64,000 nt of DNA from Flavobacterium sp. UBA6721 (GCA_002454195.1 DKIJ01000013.1:1-64000), one strand, 5' to 3'; positions 9,308 to 19,421 are shown, counted from the first letter of the stretch. A program made the numbers and translations. Notes: generated by a model from the letters alone, not told the origin.

Positions 9308-9688
9308 ATGTTAAAAAAAGGATCCAAACTAAATAGTATTTTAACAGGAACTTGTCCGAAATGCCAAAATGAAAGCATGTATGAAGACAAAAATCCATTT
9401 AATATCACTAAGGTTTTAAAAATGAACCCTAAATGTTCCCATTGTGGTTTTGTATATCAAATAGAACCATCCTTTTTCTATGGAGCTATGTACGTAAGTT
9501 ATGCGTTAAATGTAGCGATAGGAATCGCCACGTTTATTATTTCTTATGTTTTTCTTGGGGCGTCTATCAAAACAGCATTTATAGCTATTGTTGCTACACT
9601 TACTGTACTGGGCACTTTAGTATTAAGGTGGTCAAGAAACATATACATCAATATGTTTGTGCACTATGACCCCAATTACAAAGCCTAA
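9308..9688 (+). CDS. DUF983 family zinc-ribbon membrane protein
   Basis: 126 residues. A CPKC...CSHC four-cysteine zinc-ribbon-like segment (about residues 17-45) is followed by two transmembrane helices (about 58-80 and 84-104). This layout is typical of DUF983. Function is unknown. A TTG two codons upstream (9302) is also in frame, but the ATG at 9308 is the better start. The stop codon abuts the stop codon of the convergent FAD oxidoreductase gene with no gap. Confidence 0.82.
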   Translation: MLKKGSKLNSILTGTCPKCQNESMYEDKNPFNITKVLKMNPKCSHCGFVYQIEPSFFYGAMYVSYALNVAIGIATFIISYVFLGASIKTAFIAIVATLTVLGTLVLRWSRNIYINMFVHYDPNYKA

Positions 9689-10741
9689 CTATCTTTTTCG
9701 TTTTACAAATCGGCTACTATTTATTTCTTTAGGTAAAGGAATTCCTTTTTCTATATTTTCAAATAAAGCTTTTGCCATTGCAGGACCAAGCATCACTCCT
9801 CTAGTACCTAAACCATTTAATACATGGATAGAGTTACTACTAGGATCTGTACCTACTATAGGTCTTCGATCTCTTACTGTAGGTCGAACACCTGCAAAAT
9901 GAGATACGATTTCGAAATCGCAATTGATAATTTCCTTGATACGCTCTACCAATTCTTGTTTACCTTCTTCAGTTGGCAAATCGGTTTTGTCTTTCCAATT
10001 GTACGTTGCTCCTACTTTAAATAAACCATCTCCCAACGGAAGTATAAACACACTGGTATTCACAATTACATCCAAATCCAAATCGGGCGCTTTTATAATA
10101 AATAATTCGCCTTTGGTTCCATCCAAAGGCAAATGATTAAAAAAAGGATTGGCATGCAAACCAAAACCCTCGGCAAAAATGATATGTTTGGCTTCAATAT
10201 GTTTATATCGAATACCATCAGAAAGTATTTCTAAAGCCTGATAATCGAAAGTTTCTTGCAATAAAAACTGTTCTTTAATTAAATACGACTTGTATTGTTC
10301 CAATAAAGAGGCTGTATCTACATAACCCGTATGCAAAACTTCGCCATAATCAAAAGGCGAGTCAATACCTACATACTTTTTTGTGATGATGGTATTGGAC
10401 AAAAAAGGAGCCAAAGCGGGTTTATCAGATGCGGCAAACCAATTATTCTGTTCTTCAATAGAAAAGAATTTACGCAAAATAGGCTTTTTAAAATCAACCG
10501 TCACTGGAATTTTGAGCTTCAAATGAGCGTAAAATTGATTCATTAATTCCAATTGTTCCTGAGCCTGCCAAACTTCACTAAAACGCTTTAAAATAACAGG
10601 ATTGTACAATCCTCCTGCAATTTTGGATGAATTTTGAGATTCATCACTTAAAACCAAAATATTTTTGTCATTAGCTAAAGCTACTTCAGCAAAAGAAATT
10701 CCAGCTAATCCACAACCTACAATTAAATAATCGATCATCAT
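9689..10741 (-). CDS. FAD-dependent oxidoreductase (DAO/DadA-like)
   Basis: About 350 residues. The N-terminal dinucleotide-binding motif is DYLIVGCGLAGISFAE. The C-terminus has GVRPTVRDRRPIVG and a GLGTRGVMLGP motif, as in D-amino-acid oxidase/glycine oxidase-type flavoproteins. It probably oxidises an amine or amino acid, but the substrate cannot be assigned. Candidate starts are TTG (10747) and ATGs at 10741 and 10738; the first ATG is used. It precedes no co-directional partner and follows the gldN terminator. Confidence 0.85.
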   Translation of the reverse strand: MMIDYLIVGCGLAGISFAEVALANDKNILVLSDESQNSSKIAGGLYNPVILKRFSEVWQAQEQLELMNQFYAHLKLKIPVTVDFKKPILRKFFSIEEQNNWFAASDKPALAPFLSNTIITKKYVGIDSPFDYGEVLHTGYVDTASLLEQYKSYLIKEQFLLQETFDYQALEILSDGIRYKHIEAKHIIFAEGFGLHANPFFNHLPLDGTKGELFIIKAPDLDLDVIVNTSVFILPLGDGLFKVGATYNWKDKTDLPTEEGKQELVERIKEIINCDFEIVSHFAGVRPTVRDRRPIVGTDPSSNSIHVLNGLGTRGVMLGPAMAKALFENIEKGIPLPKEINSSRFVKRKR

Positions 10742-10772
10742 TTTCAAATAAAGGACAAAAATACATAAAACA

Positions 10773-10802
10773 AAAAACTCCTACCATCAGGTAAGAGTTT
10801 TT
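10773..10802 (-). terminator. Terminator of the gldKLMN block
   Basis: The hairpin AAAAACTCCTACC / GGTAAGAGTTTTT (one mismatch) gives a T run on the minus strand, 20 bases beyond the gldN stop. Confidence 0.75.
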
Positions 10803-10821
10803 ATATAAGTTAGAATGGAAA

Positions 10822-11715
10822 TTAATAATTCCACATATCCGATTCAAAATCACGAATTTTCTCCTTAACACGCTCTGCTTCTAACAATTGATTTTGAGCA
10901 TTATCTTTCATGTATTCTTTAATTTCTCTATCGCCATATACATTTTCTTCTTTGTATATTACGCTATTGAAACGTCTAGCATTAAGAATTTGATCAAAAG
11001 AAATTGGCATTGCCGAATTTTTATTGTTGAAAGATTTGGCTTCATGCAAAACCTCTCTAGCATCAGGGAAGAAAATCCAAAATAATTCAATATAATCTTT
11101 CTCCTCACTATTCATCGTGTACACATCAGGTGTTACAGGACAGATAGCTAAAAGACGGTACTTTAATTCGCTTTGACGTTTATCAAAATACCAGAAACCT
11201 TTAATCTTATATTGCATAACATCTTGAGCTGTTAAATCAGATCTCATAATGTATTCTTCAGATACTTTTTGTCCAGCATTAATTTGCTCTCTACCCGCAT
11301 CTGTAGTATCAATTCTACTTAAAGAAGCTTGAATATCTTTATAGGTCTTTTTAGTATTAAAATAACTATCCGCATAAACCTCAGTGATACGTTCTTCTTT
11401 AATAGCTCTGGTCAAAACATCATACAAGGAACGTCTGTCCGAACCAATGTTTGCAGTATCTATTGGAAAATAAAGTGGAAAGTTAATTCGTTCACTTAAA
11501 TCAATAATTTCCCAAACCATTTTACCCATCAAAACATCTCTATCATGCACATAACCATAAGCCAAAGGTTTATCGTTATCTGAGATTTGCTGTGCCTTAG
11601 TTTTTAAACCAATTTCTTCAGGAATTCTAGCATTCAACAAATTAGACTGTGCATAAGAAGCTACTCCTCCAATTAAAGCGATTGCCATTATCAAAAAATT
11701 TCTCATATTCATCAT
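10822..11715 (-). CDS. gldN: Gliding motility / type IX secretion protein GldN
   Basis: 297 residues with a signal peptide (LIMAIALIGGVASYAQS). GldN (PorN in Porphyromonas) is a periplasmic protein that forms the outer-membrane-associated ring complex of the T9SS with GldK. The body fits the family: KMVWEIIDLSERINFPLYFP, WYFDKRQSEL and an LAICPV segment followed by ELFWIFFPDAREVL. It is the last gene of gldK-gldL-gldM-gldN, 48 bases after gldM and followed by a terminator. An alternative ATG lies three codons downstream. Confidence 0.95.
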   Translation of the reverse strand: MMNMRNFLIMAIALIGGVASYAQSNLLNARIPEEIGLKTKAQQISDNDKPLAYGYVHDRDVLMGKMVWEIIDLSERINFPLYFPIDTANIGSDRRSLYDVLTRAIKEERITEVYADSYFNTKKTYKDIQASLSRIDTTDAGREQINAGQKVSEEYIMRSDLTAQDVMQYKIKGFWYFDKRQSELKYRLLAICPVTPDVYTMNSEEKDYIELFWIFFPDAREVLHEAKSFNNKNSAMPISFDQILNARRFNSVIYKEENVYGDREIKEYMKDNAQNQLLEAERVKEKIRDFESDMWNY

Positions 11716-11763
11716 AGTATCATTAATAAGAATTGATTTAAACTTCTGGGTAAAAAGTATTTT

Positions 11764-13302
11764 TTATTGAATTTCAAAAATTACTGGAGCTGTTCTTGGT
11801 AATAAATAACTACCAGCACCTACTAATTTAGTTTTGATTTCAGAAATAGTAACTTGGTCACCTCTTCCTGCTTTAGACAAAACTGATTTACATTGTGCAT
11901 TTAATTTGTTACCCGGAACAACTACAGTAGGCTGACCAGTGACTTTTAAATTAAATCCAACAACTTCTAAATTAACATCAAAATCAAAATCTACTAATTT
12001 AGCACCAATAGTAGCAATTTCAAGGTTAGATTTAGGACCTTTTACCACACCTGATTCTCCTCTGATGGTACCTGTTGGTCCAGGAATTCCTTTAATTCTG
12101 AATACTTTTTTATCAGAAACTGTTTGCCCATTTGGTAATTTTCCAGTAACGTTAACCACCACTTCGTTTCCTCCTTGCGGGCTCATATTGTATTTTCCAT
12201 TTCCAACTTTAACCAATCCTGGAGCAGATGCATTAACATCTTTATCTGAAATTCCTGCAAAAGATACAGAGATTGGATTTGTAACTCCTCTATACACTAC
12301 GTTCATTTTATCCGCAGAAATAGTCGCTGAATTTGGCTTAGGAACAACTACATATTTCCCTGAGAATTTCAAAGGAATCGTTTTTCCATCTTCTGTAAAA
12401 GTAAATTGACCACCAATTGTTTGTTCTCCAACACCACCTGCAGTTAATGAAATCATAGCTTGACCGTTAACAATTTTACCAGGACCTGAGAAACCAGATG
12501 GTTTAGTATTTTCATCGTAACGACCTAAAACTACTTTTCCTGTAACTTGCTCTCCTTGAAAATAAGCATTTTTGTCTAAAACTACAATAGCTTGATAATT
12601 ACTGTAAGAAGCTGCTTCAACCGCAGCTTTACCTAAAGCAATACTATATACATCAGACTCTACTTTGTTAATATCATTTTGCCAAGAAGAAAGTTTTGCA
12701 ACAGTAGCAATAGCCGGAAAACCTTTGAAGTGGTAAGACAAATATTTATCTTTTAAACCTTCTTTGTTTTTAACATCTGAAAGGTCGAATTTCTCCTCTA
12801 CCTCTTTAATAATTCCACTGTATTTTTTTTCTGTACCTAAAGTGGCTTTAATATCCGCTTTGTACTTTTCTATAGTTGCAACAATTTCTTTTCCTTTTTT
12901 AGAATAACCTTCTCCTGTAAACCAATCATCAACATTATCACCTTTATCCATGTCTTCATAAGGTAATTTTCCTGTTTCTGGATTCGTTTCAAAACCTTTA
13001 GTAGCTTGCTCTTTTAAAGAGTTGATATAGTTGTAAAAGTTGTCCATAATTGTTTTTACTTTATGAGCTGTTGCTGATGCTACAGCAAATTCTCCTTTCG
13101 CCTCTGCTGCTTTGCTATCAAGCGCAGCTAACATTTGATCATTGGTTTGTTTTGAACTAGCATTTGAACTTTCAAATTTTTCGTTCATTAATCCGAAACC
13201 TGATATTACTTCTTTCGAAACATTCATTGCCAACATAGCGATGAAAACCAAATACATCAGGTTAATCATCTTCTGTCTAGGGGTAAGTTTTCCTCCTGCC
13301 AT
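11764..13302 (-). CDS. gldM: Gliding motility / type IX secretion protein GldM
   Basis: 512 residues. The short cytoplasmic N-terminus (AGGKLTPRQKMINLMYLVF) leads into one transmembrane helix (about residues 12-32). A periplasmic helical domain and several beta-rich domains follow, with GldM phrases such as NKVESDVYSIALGKAAVEAA and a YRGVTNPISVSFAG segment. GldM (PorM) forms with GldL the proton-driven rotary motor that powers T9SS and gliding, and its periplasmic domains reach GldK/N. It sits 56 bases after gldL and 48 bases before gldN, consistent with one transcript. Confidence 0.97.
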   Translation of the reverse strand: MAGGKLTPRQKMINLMYLVFIAMLAMNVSKEVISGFGLMNEKFESSNASSKQTNDQMLAALDSKAAEAKGEFAVASATAHKVKTIMDNFYNYINSLKEQATKGFETNPETGKLPYEDMDKGDNVDDWFTGEGYSKKGKEIVATIEKYKADIKATLGTEKKYSGIIKEVEEKFDLSDVKNKEGLKDKYLSYHFKGFPAIATVAKLSSWQNDINKVESDVYSIALGKAAVEAASYSNYQAIVVLDKNAYFQGEQVTGKVVLGRYDENTKPSGFSGPGKIVNGQAMISLTAGGVGEQTIGGQFTFTEDGKTIPLKFSGKYVVVPKPNSATISADKMNVVYRGVTNPISVSFAGISDKDVNASAPGLVKVGNGKYNMSPQGGNEVVVNVTGKLPNGQTVSDKKVFRIKGIPGPTGTIRGESGVVKGPKSNLEIATIGAKLVDFDFDVNLEVVGFNLKVTGQPTVVVPGNKLNAQCKSVLSKAGRGDQVTISEIKTKLVGAGSYLLPRTAPVIFEIQ

Positions 13303-13358
13303 ATTTTCTAATAATTAGTTGTGGGGTAGTTTTTTTAAATAGTCTTCAAACTTAATTA

Positions 13359-14009
13359 TTATCCTTTATTGCTCATTGCAGAAAGCATACCACCATAAAC
13401 TTGGTTCAATGAAGAAATGTTTGCCGTCATAGATTGCATTTGCTCTTTTAATTGAGCTGCATTTTCAGCAATTTCTTTGTTAGCTTCAGCATTTCTAGAA
13501 GCACTTTCTAATTGTACTTTGTACAAACTGTTTAAAGCTTCCATTTGAGCAGCAGCCATAGACAATTCGTCACTATATTTTTTTGTAGCAGCAATTCCGT
13601 CAGCAGCTGGAGCAATACCTTTTGCAGCTGATTCGAAATTTTTAATGCTATTTCCTAAGCTTGCCATTAATTCACCATCAATTTTAGCTTCTTTAAGCAT
13701 GTTATCTAATTTTTGAGATAACAATCCTTGCGCTTCTGATGTTGATTCCGCTTTTGGTTTTTTATTTGGATTAGGAGTTCCATTCGCCAATTCAGGATAC
13801 ACTAAGGTCCAGTCTAATTCATTTTCTACGGGTTCAAAAGCCGAAAGCGCAAAAATAAAAGCCTCTGTTAACAATCCAATTGAAAGCATCAATGTCCCTG
13901 TTAATGGTCCAATTTCAAAGTGAGTAATTTTAAAAAGAGCTCCAACAATTACTACTGCTGCTCCCATACCGTATGCAAAATTCATTGCTTTTTTTCCTAG
14001 TAATGCCAT
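13359..14009 (-). CDS. gldL: Gliding motility / type IX secretion protein GldL
   Basis: 216 residues. Two N-terminal transmembrane helices (about 10-30 and 35-58) include the FKITHFEIGPLTG stretch, whose acidic residue is the proposed proton-path glutamate of the GldLM motor. The rest is a long cytoplasmic coiled-coil region (about 95-216) rich in Ala, Gln and Glu. GldL (PorL) surrounds the GldM dimer in the inner membrane. Start ATG lies 36 bases after the gldK stop. Confidence 0.96.
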   Translation of the reverse strand: MALLGKKAMNFAYGMGAAVVIVGALFKITHFEIGPLTGTLMLSIGLLTEAFIFALSAFEPVENELDWTLVYPELANGTPNPNKKPKAESTSEAQGLLSQKLDNMLKEAKIDGELMASLGNSIKNFESAAKGIAPAADGIAATKKYSDELSMAAAQMEALNSLYKVQLESASRNAEANKEIAENAAQLKEQMQSMTANISSLNQVYGGMLSAMSNKG

Positions 14010-14045
14010 AATGTTAATTTTTAATAGTTAGTGTGTAGGTTTTTT

Positions 14046-15461
14046 TTATCGATTTCTATTCGCTCTTCTAGTAGTTGTATTTCCAGTATTATTAACTCCC
14101 ATGTAATCTTGAACAGTTCTAAATCCGATAAAACTTCTAGCTGAATCTGCATATTCAAAATCACGAGTACTAACTTGCAAGAAATAGGAAACATCTTTCC
14201 AAGATCCACCACGAACTACTTTTCTTTTATTAGAAGCATCTAAAACATTAGGGTTCATTGTAGATACATATTCGTAAGCATTTGGATCATAAGAAGAATC
14301 CGTCCATTCAGAAACATTACCAGCCATGTTATATAAGTTGTAACCATTAGGCTCGTACGATTTTGCTTCAACAGTATATAAGGCTTGATCAGCGGCATAA
14401 TCTCCTCTATTAGGCTTGAAGTTAGCCAAGAAACAACCTCTGTCATTTTTAGTATAAGGTCCTCCCCATGGATAAGTAGCCGATTCCAGCCCCCCACGAG
14501 CGGCATATTCCCATTCTGCTTCAGTAGGCAATCTAAAATTATTAATCAAGTCACGACCCGTTTTTTTAGATTTGATATAACTGTTTTTATTTAAGGTTCT
14601 CCAAGCGCAAAAAGCTTTTGCTTGTGTCCATTTTACACCTACAACAGGATATTCTCCATAGGCTTTGTGCCAAAAATAATCGTTGTGCATTGGTTCATTG
14701 TACGAATAAGCAAAATCCTTAATCCATACTGTAGTATCTGGATATACTTTTACTTCTTCATTTCTGATAAAGTCTTTTCTCTTACCCACTTTTGCTTTAG
14801 CTGCTGCTTGAATATCCATCCAAGAATAACGGAATTTCAACTTTTCAACATCAATGGTTCTCAAACCATTATAGGCCTCTTCTAAAGGAATATACATAGA
14901 ATCCATTACTTCAACGTAATATTCATCTGGATACTGTTGTGGATCTTTAATTAATTTTACTTTTTTATTCAATTTTCTTCCAGCATATGGGTCTTCAGCA
15001 GTACCGATACTATAATAATTGTCATACATGTATTTATCATAAGCAGACATTTTTTCGGGATCAGCATCATTAAAAGCAAAATCACCAATACTACCTGTTT
15101 TTTTATCTTTACCATCTCCAGCCTTTACTCCTTGTTCATCAGCTAAAATAGCCAACTTCATTCTGATTGTAGAATCTTTTACCCATTCTACAAACTGACG
15201 GTATTCACTGTTAGTAATTTCTGTTTCATCCATGTAAAACGAACGAACAGTTACTGTCATTGTTTTAGCATCTTGAACACCAGCAACATCTTCATCAGAT
15301 TTACCCATGATATAAGCACCTCCTGGAACTAAAGTCATTCCATAGGGTTTCTCCGGATGCCATTTTGCACCTTTAACACCGACCAATTCTCCTTTATCAC
15401 TCGATTTCCCACAGCTAATTAAAAGTGACAAAATTGCCGCAAACGCAATGAACTTCTTCAT
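14046..15461 (-). CDS. gldK: Gliding motility lipoprotein GldK (SUMF1/FGE-like fold)
   Basis: 471 residues. A lipoprotein signal with lipobox LLISC (Cys 17) is followed by a formylglycine-generating-enzyme-like domain: MTLVPGGAYIMG, TEITNSEYRQFVEW, LPTEAEWEYAARGG, YNMAGNVSEWT and VVRGGSWKD. GldK (PorK) forms outer-membrane-associated rings with GldN in the T9SS, and the fold is used structurally. First gene of the gld block, with an AT-rich 223-base leader separating it from the arginase-like gene. The asparagine-rich tail ends in RRANRNR. Confidence 0.97.
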   Translation of the reverse strand: MKKFIAFAAILSLLISCGKSSDKGELVGVKGAKWHPEKPYGMTLVPGGAYIMGKSDEDVAGVQDAKTMTVTVRSFYMDETEITNSEYRQFVEWVKDSTIRMKLAILADEQGVKAGDGKDKKTGSIGDFAFNDADPEKMSAYDKYMYDNYYSIGTAEDPYAGRKLNKKVKLIKDPQQYPDEYYVEVMDSMYIPLEEAYNGLRTIDVEKLKFRYSWMDIQAAAKAKVGKRKDFIRNEEVKVYPDTTVWIKDFAYSYNEPMHNDYFWHKAYGEYPVVGVKWTQAKAFCAWRTLNKNSYIKSKKTGRDLINNFRLPTEAEWEYAARGGLESATYPWGGPYTKNDRGCFLANFKPNRGDYAADQALYTVEAKSYEPNGYNLYNMAGNVSEWTDSSYDPNAYEYVSTMNPNVLDASNKRKVVRGGSWKDVSYFLQVSTRDFEYADSARSFIGFRTVQDYMGVNNTGNTTTRRANRNR

Positions 15462-15684
15462 ATAAATTCGGGTTATATATTCTTTATTTTTTTCGTTTGT
15501 AAACCTATGTAAACCTATTTATTATTTATTAATAAAACAATATTTTTTTTTATATTTAAATAGCCACTCCAAAATTAGAGTTAAATAAATTATAAAAAAA
15601 ATATTTTATCGATAAAATGCTAAAAATATCCGATAAAGTACACTTTTACATCTATTTTGTAGGTTTTATTTTTCAATAAATCTT

Positions 15685-16842
15685 TTACAAAAGATTTTTC
15701 CTTTGTGCCTTCCACCATCTTTCTGGTAATTCTTGGTTACATGCAGCTAGATATTCTTCATGTGAACAAGGTAATAACGTATTTCTTTTTAGTTTATTGT
15801 TAACATTTGATACAAATGGTATTTCGATCCACCAACGATCTGTACGATCGCTTTTATAAAAAACCAAAGTCTCTTCATCTATAAGAACACTATATTTTAT
15901 ATAATTTTCTCTGCTTCCAAATGGATATTCATTTGAACGATAATGATAACCTTCTATAAAATACCAAATAATTTGTGAAATCAACACCGATTCCTGTGCC
16001 GTATTATCATGATTAAAAACACCAAACATGCTTACTTTATCACTAATACCAGCATATCTGGAAAGAGCACAAATTTCTTTCCCATTAAAACCATTGGGTG
16101 CAAAAGAATTGAAATTACCCGAATCAGAAGATTTAACAGAATTTAAATCCAAACTGACAATATCGGCATCTCTAAAAACAGGTTCTGCAATAGCAATATT
16201 GTGTGAAACTTCTCCAAGACGATAAGCATCAAAAAACAGCTTTTCGATTAAATCAATCTCCTCTTGAGAATTGTAATAGGTTTGATAACCAATATTGCAA
16301 AAATTAAATAAATTATTAGGTTCATCGATAATAATTCGACTCAAATAAGAATTATTAGACATCTCCTCATCTTCTTTTCCAAAATCGAATTTACTATCTA
16401 TAGCTACTAAATTCACCATCTGTTCTAATTCATCATAAGCCCGATACAGGGAATAAGTCAAATCCTGAGAACCTCCGATAATAACAGGAATTATTTTCTT
16501 TTTAATTAAATCAGCGGCTACTTTGCGTAAAGCAAAATAGGTATCTTCCTTTGAATTTCCAGGCAAAATATCACCTAAATCAGCAATTGTCATGTCCCAA
16601 TTTCCAGGAAATAAACGATACAATTCCTTTCTTACAATACTTAAATCACCTGTACTGCTATTCGATGAAACACTTCCGCGATTTTCTAAAACCCCAATTA
16701 AAGCAATTTTAACTTTATCTAAATCGGGGAATTCGTTCTTAGTGTGAAAAACCACTTTACTTCCTAGTTGCTGAGTACTTAGCGAGTTTACAAATGCTAA
16801 GAATTCATTATTTAAGGGCTCTAGAAAATCAAATCCTATCAT
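15685..16842 (-). CDS. Arginase/formimidoylglutamase-fold protein with degenerate metal site
   Basis: 385 residues with the ureohydrolase fold: IPVIIGGSQDLTYSLY (residues 118-133), VAIDSKFDFG (147-155) and ADIVSLDLNSVKSSD (226-240). In active arginase-family enzymes these are GG(S/G)HD, DAHxD and SxDxDxxDP and hold two Mn ions. Here the histidine of the first motif is Gln, the middle histidine is Lys, and the last motif lacks its usual second Asp. Hydrolytic activity is therefore doubtful. The gene lies directly upstream of gldK on the same strand, separated by 223 bases. A non-catalytic or altered role is inferred. Confidence 0.8.
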   Translation of the reverse strand: MIGFDFLEPLNNEFLAFVNSLSTQQLGSKVVFHTKNEFPDLDKVKIALIGVLENRGSVSSNSSTGDLSIVRKELYRLFPGNWDMTIADLGDILPGNSKEDTYFALRKVAADLIKKKIIPVIIGGSQDLTYSLYRAYDELEQMVNLVAIDSKFDFGKEDEEMSNNSYLSRIIIDEPNNLFNFCNIGYQTYYNSQEEIDLIEKLFFDAYRLGEVSHNIAIAEPVFRDADIVSLDLNSVKSSDSGNFNSFAPNGFNGKEICALSRYAGISDKVSMFGVFNHDNTAQESVLISQIIWYFIEGYHYRSNEYPFGSRENYIKYSVLIDEETLVFYKSDRTDRWWIEIPFVSNVNNKLKRNTLLPCSHEEYLAACNQELPERWWKAQRKNLL

Positions 16843-16893
16843 AGTTGCTTATTCTTATTTTTTATTTCCCAAGAATTAAAAGGAAAAGATAAA

Positions 16894-19395
16894 TTATTTC
16901 TTTTTTGTTGCCGCTTTCTTAGCAGGAGCTTTTTTTGCTGGCGCTTTTTTAGCAGGTGTCTTTTGAGCAATCATTTCTTGAACTTCAGCCAAAGTCAATT
17001 TGGAAGCATCAACATCTTTACTCAATTCAATTTTGATTTTTCCTTTTAAAATAACGGAACGACCCCATCTTGCTTTTTCTACAACAATTCCTTCCTCAAC
17101 CCAGTTATGAATAACTTTGTCTATATTTTTTTGCAATTTATCCTCAATCAACTCCTCAATATCAGCCTGAGATAAATTATCAAAATTGTATTTTTTACTC
17201 ACATTAATAAAAATGCCATCCCATTTAATAAACGGACCAAAACGCCCTGTACCCTTTTGAACAGGTTCCCCCTTGTAAGTAGCAATAGGAGCATCTGCTC
17301 TTAATTTTTCGTCTATTAATTCTTGAGCTCTCTCCTTAGTTACAGCAAGCGGATCTTCGCCTTTTGGTAATGAAATAAAAACACTTCCATGACGTACATA
17401 AGGACCAAAACGACCGTTATTTACTTCCACTTCTTCCTCTTTATACGTACCCAATGATTTTGGCAATAAAAACAAATTTAAAGCTTCTTCCAAAGTGATA
17501 TTTCCAATATTTTGCTCTTTCATTAAACTAGCAAACTTCTTGTCTTCATCTTCAGCATCGCCTATTTGCGCCATCGGACCAAATTTACCTAAACGAACAG
17601 AAACTGGTTTTCCAGATACAGGATCAACCCCTAAGATGCGCTCTCCACTTTCTCTATCGGCATTTTCTTCAACATGTTTAACAGTAGGATGAAATTGATC
17701 GTAAAACTCCTGCATCATCTTAGCCCACTCGATATTACCTTCGGCAATTTCGTCAAAATCCTGCTCTACTTTGGCCGTGAAATTATAATCTAAAATATTA
17801 CCAAAATTTTTCACTAAGAAATCCGTAACAATGGTACCGATATCAGTTGGCACTAACTTTCCTTTATCAGAACCTGTATTTTCTTTTAACAACTTCTCTG
17901 CTACTTTTCCAGATTGCAAAGTAAGCTGCGTATAATTACGTTCCTGACCTTCTAAATTTCCTTTTTCTACATAATTTCTATTGATAATTGTAGAAATTGT
18001 AGGTGCATAAGTTGAAGGACGTCCAATTCCTAATTCTTCTAATTTTTTAACTAAGGAAGCTTCGGTATATCTTGCTGCAGGACGTGAATAACGTTCCGTA
18101 GCGGTAATGAAATTATTTTGTAAATTTTCATTCACTTTCAAAGCAGGCAACATTCCTTCTTGTTCTTCCTCGTCGTCATCATGTCCCTCCAAATACACCT
18201 TCAAGAAGCCTTCAAAAAGCAATACTTCTCCTGAAGCAGTAAACAATTCATTATGATTATTTGCTGCAATTTTAACATTAGTACGTTCTAATTGCGCATC
18301 ACTCATTTGCGAAGCTAATGTTCTTTTCCAAATCAAATCGTAAAGCCTAGCTTGATCCCTATCAATATCAACCGTATGACGTGACATATCTGTAGGACGG
18401 ATTGCTTCGTGTGCTTCCTGTGCTCCTTTGCTTTTGTTAGCAAATGTTCTAGGGTTAGAAAACTCCTTCCCATAAGACTTAATGATTTCAGCCTGAGCCG
18501 CATCCATAGCTTCTTTGGACAAATTCACACTATCCGTTCTCATGTAGGTAATCAATCCCGCCTCGTACAAACGTTGTGCTAACTGCATTGTAATTCCAAC
18601 AGGCAAATACAATTTACGAGCCGCTTCTTGTTGTAAAGTCGAAGTGGTAAAAGGAGCTGTAGGTGATTTTTTGGTTGGTTTCGTTTCTAAATCAGCTACT
18701 TTATAAGTCGAACCAATATTTTTATTTAAAAAATCTTCAGCTTCTTTTTTAGTATTGAAATTTTTAGGCAATTTAGCTTTAAAAGTTTTTCCGGCTTCAT
18801 TTGTAAATTCGGCAACAACGGAATAAGTAGCTACAGCTTTAAAATCTTGAATTTCGCGTTCACGTTCTACAATCAATCGAACAGAAACTGACTGAACACG
18901 TCCAGCCGAAAGTCCACCTTTAATTTTTCTCCATAAAACCGGCGATAATTCATAACCCACCAAACGATCTAAAACACGACGCGCTTGTTGAGCGTTTACC
19001 AAATTATAATCAATTTCACGAGGATTATCGATAGCTTTTAAAATAGCATTCTTTGTAATCTCATGAAAAACAATTCGTTTTGTTTTCTTTTTATCTAATT
19101 TTAATTCTTCCGCCAAGTGCCAAGAAATAGCCTCTCCCTCGCGGTCCTCATCACTTGCTAACCAAACCGTCTCGGCATTTTTAGATAACGTTTTAAGTTT
19201 GCTAACTAAAGCTTTTTTATCCGAAGAAACTTCATATTTAGGCAAGAATCCATTTTCTACATCAACACCAATTTCCTTTGAAGGTAAGTCGGCAATATGA
19301 CCATAACTCGATTCTACTTGAAAATCACTTCCTAAAAATTTCTCTATCGTTTTTGCCTTTGCAGGTGACTCAACTATTACTAAATTCTTTGCCAT
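16894..19395 (-). CDS. topA: DNA topoisomerase I (type IA)
   Basis: 833 residues. The N-terminal Toprim domain begins LVIVESPAKAKTIEKFLG with DEDREGEAISWH near residue 85. The catalytic tyrosine is in LITYMRTDS (Tyr 284). The C-terminus has repeated topo I zinc-ribbon-like modules (GRFGPYVRHG, GRFGPFIKWDG) without obvious zinc cysteines, then a Lys/Ala/Pro tail of AKKAP repeats that probably binds DNA. The enzyme relaxes negative supercoils. An in-frame ATG at 19416 lies inside the -7 box, so the ATG at 19395 (MAKNLVIVES) is chosen. Confidence 0.96.
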   Translation of the reverse strand: MAKNLVIVESPAKAKTIEKFLGSDFQVESSYGHIADLPSKEIGVDVENGFLPKYEVSSDKKALVSKLKTLSKNAETVWLASDEDREGEAISWHLAEELKLDKKKTKRIVFHEITKNAILKAIDNPREIDYNLVNAQQARRVLDRLVGYELSPVLWRKIKGGLSAGRVQSVSVRLIVEREREIQDFKAVATYSVVAEFTNEAGKTFKAKLPKNFNTKKEAEDFLNKNIGSTYKVADLETKPTKKSPTAPFTTSTLQQEAARKLYLPVGITMQLAQRLYEAGLITYMRTDSVNLSKEAMDAAQAEIIKSYGKEFSNPRTFANKSKGAQEAHEAIRPTDMSRHTVDIDRDQARLYDLIWKRTLASQMSDAQLERTNVKIAANNHNELFTASGEVLLFEGFLKVYLEGHDDDEEEQEGMLPALKVNENLQNNFITATERYSRPAARYTEASLVKKLEELGIGRPSTYAPTISTIINRNYVEKGNLEGQERNYTQLTLQSGKVAEKLLKENTGSDKGKLVPTDIGTIVTDFLVKNFGNILDYNFTAKVEQDFDEIAEGNIEWAKMMQEFYDQFHPTVKHVEENADRESGERILGVDPVSGKPVSVRLGKFGPMAQIGDAEDEDKKFASLMKEQNIGNITLEEALNLFLLPKSLGTYKEEEVEVNNGRFGPYVRHGSVFISLPKGEDPLAVTKERAQELIDEKLRADAPIATYKGEPVQKGTGRFGPFIKWDGIFINVSKKYNFDNLSQADIEELIEDKLQKNIDKVIHNWVEEGIVVEKARWGRSVILKGKIKIELSKDVDASKLTLAEVQEMIAQKTPAKKAPAKKAPAKKAATKKK

Positions 19396-19413
19396 TGCTT
19401 TATTTTTCTCAGA

Positions 19414-19421
19414 CAAAAGTA
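19414..19421 (-). promoter_or_regulatory. -7 promoter box of topA
   Basis: TACTTTTG on the minus strand (consensus TAnnTTTG), 18 bases before the chosen ATG. It excludes the upstream ATG as a start. Between this box and the miaB promoter (19422-19643) nothing else was recognised. Confidence 0.65.

Noticed and set aside
11939..12409. Plus-strand frame of 156 codons opposite gldM
   Set aside because: Shadow frame with Thr/Pro-rich translation and no features; gldM is certain.
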